From Thuidium tamariscinum (lineage: Eukaryota; Streptophyta; Bryopsida; Hypnales; Thuidiaceae), in contig OX344755.2 of the NCBI GenBank assembly GCA_947034885.2, positions 27,349,052-27,413,051 on the forward strand: a stretch of 64,000 nucleotides of DNA. The letters are read 5' to 3'. Of the stretch, positions 1 to 10,100 are shown one piece after another. Each line of letters opens with the position of its first letter. The first letter of the stretch is position 1. A model generated the notes under the pieces. That model was not told where the DNA came from and did no database searches. It saw nothing but the letters and a program-made list of their open reading frames with translations. The position numbers and the translations under genes are program-made.

Positions 1-72
1 CCGTAGGCTCTTGAATGGTGTGCATTTTTGAATATAATCGCATTGAATTTCACAGCATATTTTTTGTAGTAA

Positions 73-82
73 TTCTATAGAA
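73..82. other. Perfect 10-bp dyad TTCTATAGAA
   Basis: TTCTATAGAA equals its own reverse complement. I saw no copy in which it is changed, which makes it the most constant element of the unit. It lies in the invariant core, eight bases after the T6 tract. Perfect dyads can bind dimeric proteins or extrude short cruciforms; neither is shown by the sequence. Confidence 0.85.
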
Positions 83-101
83 CTGGATTAGATATTACAA
101 T

Positions 102-109
102 GTGATCAC
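102..109. other. Perfect 8-bp dyad GTGATCAC
   Basis: GTGATCAC is self-complementary and present in nearly all copies. It is broken in eight GACCAC units between 26,519 and 54,200 and by single changes at 31,191 (C to A) and 42,071 (A to T). It lies directly before GTTGAATTTG, the second arm of an imperfect internal duplication of the unit. Confidence 0.85.
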
Positions 110-145
110 GTTGAATTTGCCTTGCAACTGGGAAGTTTGCGCGTC

Positions 146-155
146 TTGATATCAA
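146..155. other. Perfect 10-bp dyad TTGATATCAA
   Basis: TTGATATCAA is self-complementary in canonical units. Unlike the other two dyads it is often altered: ATCTAC leaves only the 6-bp core GATATC; ATGAAC destroys the core (first at 9,283); CTAGTATC deletes one base (first near 46,775); CTGGATATC and CCTGATATC alter the left flank. Constraint on this element therefore looks weaker than on TTCTATAGAA. Confidence 0.85.
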
Positions 156-163
156 CTAAACAA

Positions 164-187
164 CGAGGAGATTTCCTCGGCCACGAG
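164..187 (+). other. Overlapping alternative hairpins around GGCC
   Basis: CGAGGA (164-169), loop GATT, TCCTCG (174-179) is a 6-bp stem. The right arm overlaps a second possible stem, CTCG (176-179), loop GCCA, CGAG (184-187). The two are mutually exclusive because they share 176-179. Variant classes change this region heavily yet most retain some 3-4-bp stem: CACCTACGAG units re-form CGAG/CTCG with a 5-base loop, GGCCAGGAG units pair TCCT with AGGA, and TCCCCGGCCAAGGGA units pair TCCC with GGGA. Short stems are common by chance, so function is unproven. Confidence 0.6.
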
Positions 188-1740
188 AGTAACTCCGTAG
201 GCTCTTGAATGGTGTGCATTTTTGAATATAATCGCATTGAATTTCACAGCATATTTTTTGTAGTAATTCTATAGAACTGGATTAGATATTACAATGTGAT
301 CACGTTGAATTTGCCTTGCAACTGGGAAGTTTGCGCGTCTTGATATCAACTAAACAACGAGGAGATTTCCTCGGCCACGAGAGTAACTCCGTAGGCTCTA
401 GAATGGTGTGCATTTTTGAATATAATCGCATTGAATTTCACAGCATATTTTTTGTAGTAATTCTATAGAACTGGATTAGATATTACAATGTGATCACGTT
501 GAATTTGCCTTGCAACTGGGAAGTTTGCGCGTCTTGATATCAACTAAACAACGAGGAGATTTCCTCGGCCACGAGAATAACTCCGTAGGCTCTTGAATGG
601 TGTGCATTTTTGAATATAATCGCATTGAATTTCACAGCATATTTTTTGTAGTAATTCTATAGAACTGGATTAGATATTACAATGTGATCACGTTGAATTT
701 GCCTTGCAACTGGGAAGTTTGCGCGTCTTGATATCTACTAAACAACGAGGAGATTTCCTCGGCCACGAGAGTAACTCCGTATGCTCTTGAATGGTGTGCA
801 TTTTTGAATATAATCGCATTGAATTTCACAGCATATTTTTTGTAGTAATTCTATAGAACTGGATTAGATATTACAATGTGATCACGTTGAATTTGCCTTG
901 CAACTGGGAAGTTTGCGCGTCTTGATATCAACTAAACAACGAGGAGATTTCCTCGGCCACGAGAATAACTCCGTAGGCTCTTGAATGGTGTGCATTTTTG
1001 AATATAATCGCATTGAATTTCACAGCATATTTTTTGTAGTAATTCTATAGAACTGGATTAGATATTACAATGTGATCACGTTGAATTTGTATTGCAACTG
1101 AGAAGTTTGCGCGTCTTGATATCAACTAAACACCTCGGAGATTTCCTCGGCCACGAGAATAACTCCGTAGGCTCTTGAATGGTGTGCATTTTTGAATTTT
1201 AATCGCATTGAATTTCACAGCATATTTTTTGTAGTAATTCTATAGAACTGGATTAGATATTACAATGTGATCACGTTGAATTTGCCTTGCAACTGGGAAG
1301 TTTGCGCGTCTTGATATCAACTAAACAACGAGGAGATTTCCTCGGCCACGAGAATAACTCCGTAGGCTCTTGAATGGTGTGCATTTTTGAATATAATCGC
1401 ATTGAATTTCACAGCATATTTTTTGTAGTAATTCTATAGAACTGGATTAGATATTACAATGTGATCACGTTGAATTTGCCTTGCAACTGAGAAGTTTGCG
1501 CGTCTTGATATCAACTAAACAACGAGGAGATTTCCTCGGCCACGAGAGTAACTCCGTAGGCTCTTGAATGGTGTGCATTTTTGAATATAATCGCATTGAA
1601 TTTCACAGCATATTTTTTGTAGTAATTCTATAGAACTGGATTAGATATTACAATGTGATCACGTTGAATTTGCCTTGCAACTGGGAAGTTTGAGCGTCTT
1701 GATATCAACTAAACAACGAGGAGATTTCCTCGGCCACGAG

Positions 1741-4265
1741 AATAACTCCGTAGGCTCTTGAATGGTGTGCATTTTTGAATATAATCGCATTGAATTTCAC
1801 AGCATATTTTTTGTAGTAATTCTATAGAACTGGATTAGATATTACAATGTGATCACGTTGAATTTGCCTTGCAACTGAGAAGTTTGCGCGTCTTGATATC
1901 AACTAAACAACGAGGAGATTTCCTCGGCCACGAGAATAACTCCGTAGGCTCTTGAATGGTGTGCATTTTTGAATATAATCGCATTGAATTTCACAGCATA
2001 TTTTTTGTAGTAATTCTATAGAACTGGATTAGATATTACAATGTGATCACGTTGAATTTGCCTTGCAACTGGGAAGTTTGTGCGTCTTGATATCTACTAA
2101 ACAACGAGGAGATTTCCTCGGCCACGAGAATAACTCCGTAGGCTCTTGAATGGTGTGCATTTTTGAATATAATCGCATTGAATTTCACAGCATATTTTTT
2201 GTAGTAATTCTATAGAACTGGATTAGATATTACAATGTGATCACGTTGAATTTGCCTTGCAACTGGGAAGTTTGCGCGTCTTGATATCAACTAAACAACG
2301 AGGAGATTTCCTCGGCCACGAGAATAACTCCGTAGGCTCTTGAATGGTGTGCATTTTTGAATATAATCGCATTGAATTTCACAGCATATTTTTTGTAGTA
2401 ATTCTATAGAACTGGATTAGATATTACAATGTGATCACGTTGAATTTGTATTGCAACTGAGAAGTTTGTGCGTCTTGATATCAACTAAACACCTCGGAGA
2501 TTTCCTCGGCCACGAGAATAACTCCGTAGGCTCTTGAATGGTGTGCATTTTTGAATTTTAATCGCATTGAATTTCACAGCATATTTTTTGTAGTAATTCT
2601 ATAGAACTGGATTAGATATTACAATGTGATCACGTTGAATTTGCCTTGCAACTGGGAAGTTTGCGCGTCTTGATATCAACTAAACACCTCGGAGATTTCC
2701 TCGGCCACGAGAATAACTCCGTAGGCTCTTGAATGGTGTGCATTTTTGAATTTTAATCGCATTGAATTTCACAGCATATTTTTTGTAGTAATTCTATAGA
2801 ACTGGATTAGATATTACAATGTGATCACGTTGAATTTGCCTTGCAACTGGGAAGTTTGCGCGTCTTGATATCAACTAAACAACGAGGAGATTTCCTCGGC
2901 CACGAGAATAACTCCGTAGGCTCTTGAATGGTGTGCATTTTTGAATATAATCGCATTGAATTTCACAGCATATTTTTTGTAGTAATTCTATAGAACTGGA
3001 TTAGATATTACAATGTGATCACGTTGAATTTGCCTTGCAACTGAGAAGTTTGCGCGTCTTGATATCAACTAAACAACGAGGAGATTTCCTCGGCCACGAG
3101 AATAACTCCGTAGGCTCTTGAATGGTGTGCATTTTTGAATATAATCGCATTGAATTTCACAGCATATTTTTTGTAGTAATTCTATAGAACTGGATTAGAT
3201 ATTACAATGTGATCACGTTGAATTTGCCTTGCAACTGGGAAGTTTGTGCGTCTTGATATCTACTAAACAACGAGGAGATTTCCTCGGCCACGAGAATAAC
3301 TCCGTAGGCTCTTGAATGGTGTGCATTTTTGAATATAATCGCATTGAATTTCACAGCATATTTTTTGTAGTAATTCTATAGAACTGGATTAGATATTACA
3401 ATGTGATCACGTTGAATTTGCCTTGCAACTGGGAAGTTTGCGCGTCTTGATATCAACTAAACAACGAGGAGATTTCCTCGGCCACGAGAATAACTCCGTA
3501 GGCTCTTGAATGGTGTGCATTTTTGAATATAATCGCATTGAATTTCACAGCATATTTTTTGTAGTAATTCTATAGAACTGGATTAGATATTACAATGTGA
3601 TCACGTTGAATTTGTATTGCAACTGAGAAGTTTGTGCGTCTTGATATCAACTAAACACCTCGGAGATTTCCTCGGCCACGAGAATAACTCCGTAGGCTCT
3701 TGAATGGTGTGCATTTTTGAATTTTAATCGCATTGAATTTCACAGCATATTTTTTGTAGTAATTCTATAGAACTGGATTAGATATTACAATGTGATCACG
3801 TTGAATTTGCCTTGCAACTGGGAAGTTTGCGCGTCTTGATATCAACTAAACACCTCGGAGATTTCCTCGGCCACGAGAATAACTCCGTAGGCTCTTGAAT
3901 GGTGTGCATTTTTGAATTTTAATCGCATTGAATTTCACAGCATATTTTTTGTAGTAATTCTATAGAACTGGATTAGATATTACAATGTGATCACGTTGAA
4001 TTTGCCTTGCAACTGGGAAGTTTGCGCGTCTTGATATCAACTAAACAACGAGGAGATTTCCTCGGCCACGAGAATAACTCCGTAGGCTCTTGAATGGTGT
4101 GCATTTTTGAATATAATCGCATTGAATTTCACAGCATATTTTTTGTAGTAATTCTATAGAACTGGATTAGATATTACAATGTGATCACGTTGAATTTGCC
4201 TTGCAACTGAGAAGTTTGCGCGTCTTGATATCAACTAAACAACGAGGAGATTTCCTCGGCCACGA
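1741..4265. repeat. 6-mer higher-order repeat, 1,166 bp, two tandem copies
   Basis: The series of unit types in 1,741-2,906 is repeated in the same order at 2,907-4,072 and the match runs on to about 4,265. Order by variable segment: GAG; GTGCG with ATCTAC; plain GGG; GTATTG/GTGCG with CACCTCGG; long-T unit with CACCTCGG; long-T unit with CAACGAGG. The rare GTGCG plus ATCTAC combination at 2,081 and 3,247 is 1,166 bp apart (six units, two of them 195 bp). A further related stretch starts near 4,461, with the same combination at 4,801. Confidence 0.8.
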
Positions 4266-7110
4266 GAGTAACTCCGTAGGCTCTTGAATGGTGTGCATTT
4301 TTGAATATAATCGCATTGAATTTCACAGCATATTTTTTGTAGTAATTCTATAGAACTGGATTAGATATTACAATGTGATCACGTTGAATTTGCCTTGCAA
4401 CTGGGAAGTTTGCGCGTCTTGATATCAACTAAACAACGAGGAGATTTCCTCGGCCACGAGAATAACTCCGTAGGCTCTTGAATGGTGTGCATTTTTGAAT
4501 ATAATCGCATTGAATTTCACAGCATATTTTTTGTAGTAATTCTATAGAACTGGATTAGATATTACAATGTGATCACGTTGAATTTGCCTTGCAACTGAGA
4601 AGTTTGCGCGTCTTGATATCAACTAAACAACGAGGAGATTTCCTCGGCCACGAGAATAACTCCGTAGGCTCTTGAATGGTGTGCATTTTTGAATATAATC
4701 GCATTGAATTTCACAGCATATTTTTTGTAGTAATTCTATAGAACTGGATTAGATATTACAATGTGATCACGTTGAATTTGCCTTGCAACTGGGAAGTTTG
4801 TGCGTCTTGATATCTACTAAACAACGAGGAGATTTCCTCGGCCACGAGAATAACTCCGTAGGCTCTTGAATGGTGTGCATTTTTGAATATAATCGCATTG
4901 AATTTCACAGCATATTTTTTGTAGTAATTCTATAGAACTGGATTAGATATTACAATGTGATCACGTTGAATTTGCCTTGCAACTGGGAAGTTTGCGCGTC
5001 TTGATATCAACTAAACAACGAGGAGATTTCCTCGGCCACGAGAATAACTCCGTAGGCTCTTGAATGGTGTGCATTTTTGAATATAATCGCATTGAATTTC
5101 ACAGCATATTTTTTGTAGTAATTCTATAGAACTGGATTAGATATTACAATGTGATCACGTTGAATTTGTATTGCAACTGAGAAGTTTGTGCGTCTTGATA
5201 TCAACTAAACACCTCGGAGATTTCCTCGGCCACGAGAATAACTCCGTAGGCTCTTGAATGGTGTGCATTTTTGAATTTTAATCGCATTGAATTTCACAGC
5301 ATATTTTTTGTAGTAATTCTATAGAACTGGATTAGATATTACAATGTGATCACGTTGAATTTGCCTTGCAACTGGGAAGTTTGCGCGTCTTGATATCAAC
5401 TAAACAACGAGGAGATTTCCTCGGCCACGAGAATAACTCCGTAGGCTCTTGAATGGTGTGCATTTTTGAATTTTAATCGCATTGAATTTCACAGCATATT
5501 TTTTGTAGTAATTCTATAGAACTGGATTAGATATTACAATGTGATCACGTTGAATTTGTATTGCAACTGAGAAGTTTGCGCGTCTTGATATCAACTAAAC
5601 ACCTCGGAGATTTCCTCGGCCACGAGAATAACTCCGTAGGCTCTTGAATGGTGTGCATTTTTGAATTTTAATCGCATTGAATTTCACAGCATATTTTTTG
5701 TAGTAATTCTATAGAACTGGATTAGATATTACAATGTGATCACGTTGAATTTGCCTTGCAACTGGGAAGTTTGCGCGTCTTGATATCAACTAAACAACGA
5801 GGAGATTTCCTCGGCCACGAGAATAACTCCGTAGGCTCTTGAATGGTGTGCATTTTTGAATATAATCGCATTGAATTTCACAGCATATTTTTTGTAGTAA
5901 TTCTATAGAACTGGATTAGATATTACAATGTGATCACGTTGAATTTGCCTTGCAACTGAGAAGTTTGCGCGTCTTGATATCAACTAAACAACGAGGAGAT
6001 TTCCTCGGCCACGAGAGTAACTCCGTAGGCTCTTGAATGGTGTGCATTTTTGAATATAATCGCATTGAATTTCACAGCATATTTTTTGTAGTAATTCTAT
6101 AGAACTGGATTAGATATTACAATGTGATCACGTTGAATTTGCCTTGCAACTGGGAAGTTTGCGCGTCTTGATATCAACTAAACAACGAGGAGATTTCCTC
6201 GGCCACGAGAATAACTCCGTAGGCTCTTGAATGGTGTGCATTTTTGAATATAATCGCATTGAATTTCACAGCATATTTTTTGTAGTAATTCTATAGAACT
6301 GGATTAGATATTACAATGTGATCACGTTGAATTTGCCTTGCAACTGAGAAGTTTGCGCGTCTTGATATCAACTAAACAACGAGGAGATTTCCTCGGCCAC
6401 GAGAATAACTCCGTAGGCTCTTGAATGGTGTGCATTTTTGAATATAATCGCATTGAATTTCACAGCATATTTTTTGTAGTAATTCTATAGAACTGGATTA
6501 GATATTACAATGTGATCACGTTGAATTTGCCTTGCAACTGGGAAGTTTGCGCGTCTTGATATCAACTAAACAACGAGGAGATTTCCTCGGCCACGAGAAT
6601 AACTCCGTAGGCTCTTGAATGGTGTGCATTTTTGAATATAATCGCATTGAATTTCACAGCATATTTTTTGTAGTAATTCTATAGAACTGGATTAGATATT
6701 ACAATGTGATCACGTTGAATTTGCCTTGCAACTGGGAAGTTTGCGCGTCTTGATATCTACTAAACAACGAGGAGATTTCCTCGGCCACGAGAGTAACTCC
6801 GTAGGCTCTTGAATGGTGTGCATTTTTGAATATAATCGCATTGAATTTCACAGCATATTTTTTGTAGTAATTCTATAGAACTGGATTAGATATTACAATG
6901 TGATCACGTTGAATTTGCCTTGCAACTGGGAAGTTTGCGCGTCTTGATATCAACTAAACAACGAGGAGATTTCCTCGGCCACGAGAATAACTCCGTAGGC
7001 TCTTGAATGGTGTGCATTTTTGAATATAATCGCATTGAATTTCACAGCATATTTTTTGTAGTAATTCTATAGAACTGGATTAGATATTACAATGTGATCA
7101 CGTTGAATTT

Positions 7111-10100
7111 GTATTGCAACTGAGAAGTTTGCGCGTCTTGATATCAACTAAACACCTCGGAGATTTCCTCGGCCACGAGAATAACTCCGTAGGCTCTTGA
7201 ATGGTGTGCATTTTTGAATTTTAATCGCATTGAATTTCACAGCATATTTTTTGTAGTAATTCTATAGAACTGGATTAGATATTACAATGTGATCACGTTG
7301 AATTTGCCTTGCAACTGGGAAGTTTGCGCGTCTTGATATCAACTAAACAACGAGGAGATTTCCTCGGCCACGAGAATAACTCCGTAGGCTCTTGAATGGT
7401 GTGCATTTTTGAATATAATCGCATTGAATTTCACAGCATATTTTTTGTAGTAATTCTATAGAACTGGATTAGATATTACAATGTGATCACGTTGAATTTG
7501 CATTGCAACTGAGAAGTTTGCGCGTCTTGATATCAACTAAACAACGAGGAGATTTCCTCGGCCACGAGAATAACTCCGTAGGCTCTTGAATGGTGTGCAT
7601 TTTTGAATATAATCGCATTGAATTTCACAGCATATTTTTTGTAGTAATTCTATAGAACTGGATTAGATATTACAATGTGATCACGTTGAATTTGCCTTGC
7701 AACTGGGAAGTTTGCGCGTCTTGATATCAACTAAACAACTAGGAGATTTCCTCGGCCACGAGAATAACTCCGTAGGCTCTTGAATGGTGTGCATTTTTGA
7801 ATATAATCGCATTGAATTTCACAGCATATTTTTTGTAGTAATTCTATAGAACTGGATTAGATATTACAATGTGATCACGTTGAATTTGTATTGCAACTAA
7901 GAAGTTTGCGCGTCTTGATATCAACTAAACACCTCGGAGATTTCCTCGGCCACGAGAATAACTCCGTAGGCTCTTGAATGGTGTGCAGTTTTGAATATAA
8001 TCGCATTGAATTTCACAGCATATTTTTTGTAGTAATTCTATAGAACTGGATTAGATATTACAATGTGATCACGTTGAATTTGCCTTGCAACTGGGAAGTT
8101 TGCGCGTCTTGATATCTACTAAACAACGAGGAGATTTCCTCGGCCACGAGAATAACTCCGTAGGCTCTTGAATGGTGTGCATTTTTGAATATAATCGCAT
8201 TGAATTTCACAGCATATTTTTTGTAGTAATTCTATAGAACTGGATTAGATATTACAATGTGATCACGTTGAATTTGCCTTGCAACTGGGAAGTTTGCGCG
8301 TCTTGATATCAACTAAACAACGAGGAGATTTCCTCGGCCACGAGAATAACTCCGTAGGCTCTTGAATGGTGTGCATTTTTGAATATAATCGCATTGAATT
8401 TCACAGCATATTTTTTGTAGTAATTCTATAGAACTGGATTAGATATTACAATGTGATCACGTTGAATTTGTATTGCAACTGAGAAGTTTGTGCGTCTTGA
8501 TATCAACTAAACACCTCGGAGATTTCCTCGGCCACGGGAATAACTCCGTAGGCTCTTGAATGGTGTGCATTTTTGAATTTTAATCGCATTGAATTTCACA
8601 GCATATTTTTTGTAGTAATTCTATAGAACTGGATTAGATATTACAATGTGATCACGTTGAATTTGCCTTGCAACTGGGAAGTTTGCGCGTCTTGATATCA
8701 ACTAAACAACGAGGAGATTTCCTCGGCCACGAGAATAACTCCGTAGGCTCTTGAATGGTGTGCATTTTTGAATTTTAATCGCATTGAATTTCACAGCATA
8801 TTTTTTGTAGTAATTCTATAGAACTGGATTAGATATTACAATGTGATCACGTTGAATTTGCCTTGCAACTGAGAAGTTTGTGCGTCTTGATATCAACTAA
8901 ACACCTCGGAGATTTCCTCGGCCACGAGAATAACTCCGTAGGCTCTTGAATGGTGTGCATTTTTGAATTTTAATCGCATTGAATTTCACAGCATATTTTT
9001 TGTAGTAATTCTATAGAACTGGATTAGATATTACAATGTGATCACGTTGAATTTGCCTTGCAACTGAGAAGTTTGCGCGTCTTGATATCTACTAAACAAC
9101 GAGGAGATTTCCTCGGCCACGAGAGTAACTCCGTAGGCTCTTGAATGGTGTGCATTTTTGAATATAATCGCATTGAATTTCACAGCATATTTTTTGTAGT
9201 AATTCTATAGAACTGGATTAGATATTACAATGTGATCACGTTGAATTTGCCTTGCAACTGGGAAGTTTGCGCGTCTTGATATGAACTAAACAACGAGGAG
9301 ATTTCCTCGGCCACGAGAATAACTCCGTAGGCTCTTGAATGGTGTGCATTTTTGAATATAATCGCATTGAATTTCACAGCATATTTTTTGTAGTAATTCT
9401 ATAGAACTGGATTAGATATTACAATGTGATCACGTTGAATTTGCCTTGCAACTGGGAAGTTTGCGCGTCTTGATATCTACTAAACAACGAGGAGATTTCC
9501 TCGGCCACGAGAGTAACTCCGTAGGCTCTTGAATGGTGTGCATTTTTGAATATAATCGCATTGAATTTCACAGCATATTTTTTGTAGTAATTCTATAGAA
9601 CTGGATTAGATATTACAATGTGATCACGTTGAATTTGCCTTGCAACTGGGAAGTTTGTGCGTCTTGATATCAACTAAACAACGAGGAGATTTCCTCGGCC
9701 ACGAGAATAACTCCGTAGGCTCTTGAATGGTGTGCATTTTTGAATATAATCGCATTGAATTTCACAGCATATTTTTTGTAGTAATTCTATAGAACTGGAT
9801 TAGATATTACAATGTGATCACGTTGAATTTGTATTGCAACTAAGAAGTTTGCGCGTCTTGATATCAACTAAACACCTCGGAGATTTCCTCGGCCACGAGA
9901 ATAACTCCGTAGGCTCTTGAATGGTGTGCATTTTTGAATATAATCGCATTGAATTTCACAGCATATTTTTTGTAGTAATTCTATAGAACTGGATTAGATA
10001 TTACAATGTGATCACGTTGAATTTGTATTGCAACTGAGAAGTTTGTGCGTCTTGATATCAACTAAACACCTCGGAGATTTCCTCGGCCACGAGAATAACT

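Larger units (their letters stand above)
31..118 (+). repeat. Imperfect internal duplication, 20 bp at 68-bp offset
   Basis: Positions 31-50 and 99-118 of the monomer match at 16 of 20 bases. All four mismatches (34, 36, 40 and 42 against 102, 104, 108 and 110) are A/G transitions. Similarity stops at both sides. The hexamer TTGAAT occurs four times in the unit (11, 28, 43 and 111). This may be a relic of a shorter ancestral repeat, but no third copy is recognisable. Confidence 0.45.
41..118. repeat. Near-invariant 78-bp core of the monomer
   Basis: This segment runs from CATTGAATTTC to GTTGAATTTG in the first copy and is reproduced almost without change in about 330 copies. The exceptions I saw are few: isolated single changes (for example at 23,602, 31,191, 36,769, 39,483, 42,071 and 59,691), the GACCAC lineage (eight copies) and the GAATTAG change (six copies after 57,590). 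It contains the T6 tract, the TTCTATAGAA dyad and the GTGATCAC dyad. In many satellites such blocks coincide with protein-binding or nucleosome-positioning sequence; that role is inference here. Confidence 0.85.
119..190. repeat. Variable segment of the monomer
   Basis: Almost all class differences in the window fall here: 119-122 (CCTT, TATT, TCTT, TCGT), 128-132 (AACTGGG, AACTGAG, AGCTGAG, AACTAAG), 138-143 (TGCGCG, TGTGCG, TACGCG), 145-155 (TTGATATCAA and five altered forms), 161-170 and 174-190. Changes at these sites travel together as haplotypes rather than independently. A second, smaller variable patch is at 31-40, where the T/A run varies in length by one base and the CpG at 39-40 becomes GG in right-hand units. 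Confidence 0.85.
1..194 (+). repeat. Reference monomer, canonical class
   Basis: I use this copy as the numbering reference. It is 194 bp, 55 A, 33 C, 41 G and 65 T, 38.1% G+C, with eight CpG (at 2, 39, 109, 140, 142, 164, 178 and 184) against about seven expected. It has T-tracts at 25-29 (five) and 60-65 (six). Class-defining sites are AATATAATCG at 31-40, GCCTTGCAACTGGG at 119-132, TTGATATCAA at 146-155, CAACGAGG at 161-168 and GAGAGTAACT at 185-194. Other classes change these to AATTTTAATCG or AATTTAATCG, GTATTG or GTCTTG with GAG, ATCTAC or ATGAAC, CACCTCGG or CACCTACG, and GAGAATAACT. The strand shown is arbitrary because no transcript is known. Confidence 0.97.
1..7110. repeat. Array domain A, mainly canonical units
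   Basis: Units here are mostly canonical, interspersed with GTATTG/GTGCG/CACCTCGG units that are followed by the AATTTTAATCG (195-bp) form. Private changes include T to A at 400 (creating TCTAGA), G to T at 782 and C to A near 1,692. No GACCAC, TCTTG, TACGCG or CTAGTATC classes occur in this stretch. It contains the 1,166-bp 6-mer higher-order repeat. Confidence 0.8.

Noticed and set aside
25..65. Phased A/T-tract DNA curvature
   Set aside because: Only two clear T-tracts, about 35 bp apart, which is not an integral number of helical turns; too little to support a bend claim.
1..194. CENP-B box
   Set aside because: No TTCG....A..CGGG pattern on either strand of the monomer; TCCTCGGCC and its complement do not fit.
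1..194. Hammerhead ribozyme as in some animal satellites
   Set aside because: The conserved CTGATGA core is absent from both strands of the unit.
1..194. SINE or tRNA-derived repeat, or 5S rDNA unit
   Set aside because: No recognisable A box or B box (GGTTCGANTCC-like) and no 5S gene-like sequence; there is no A-rich tail and no target-site duplication.
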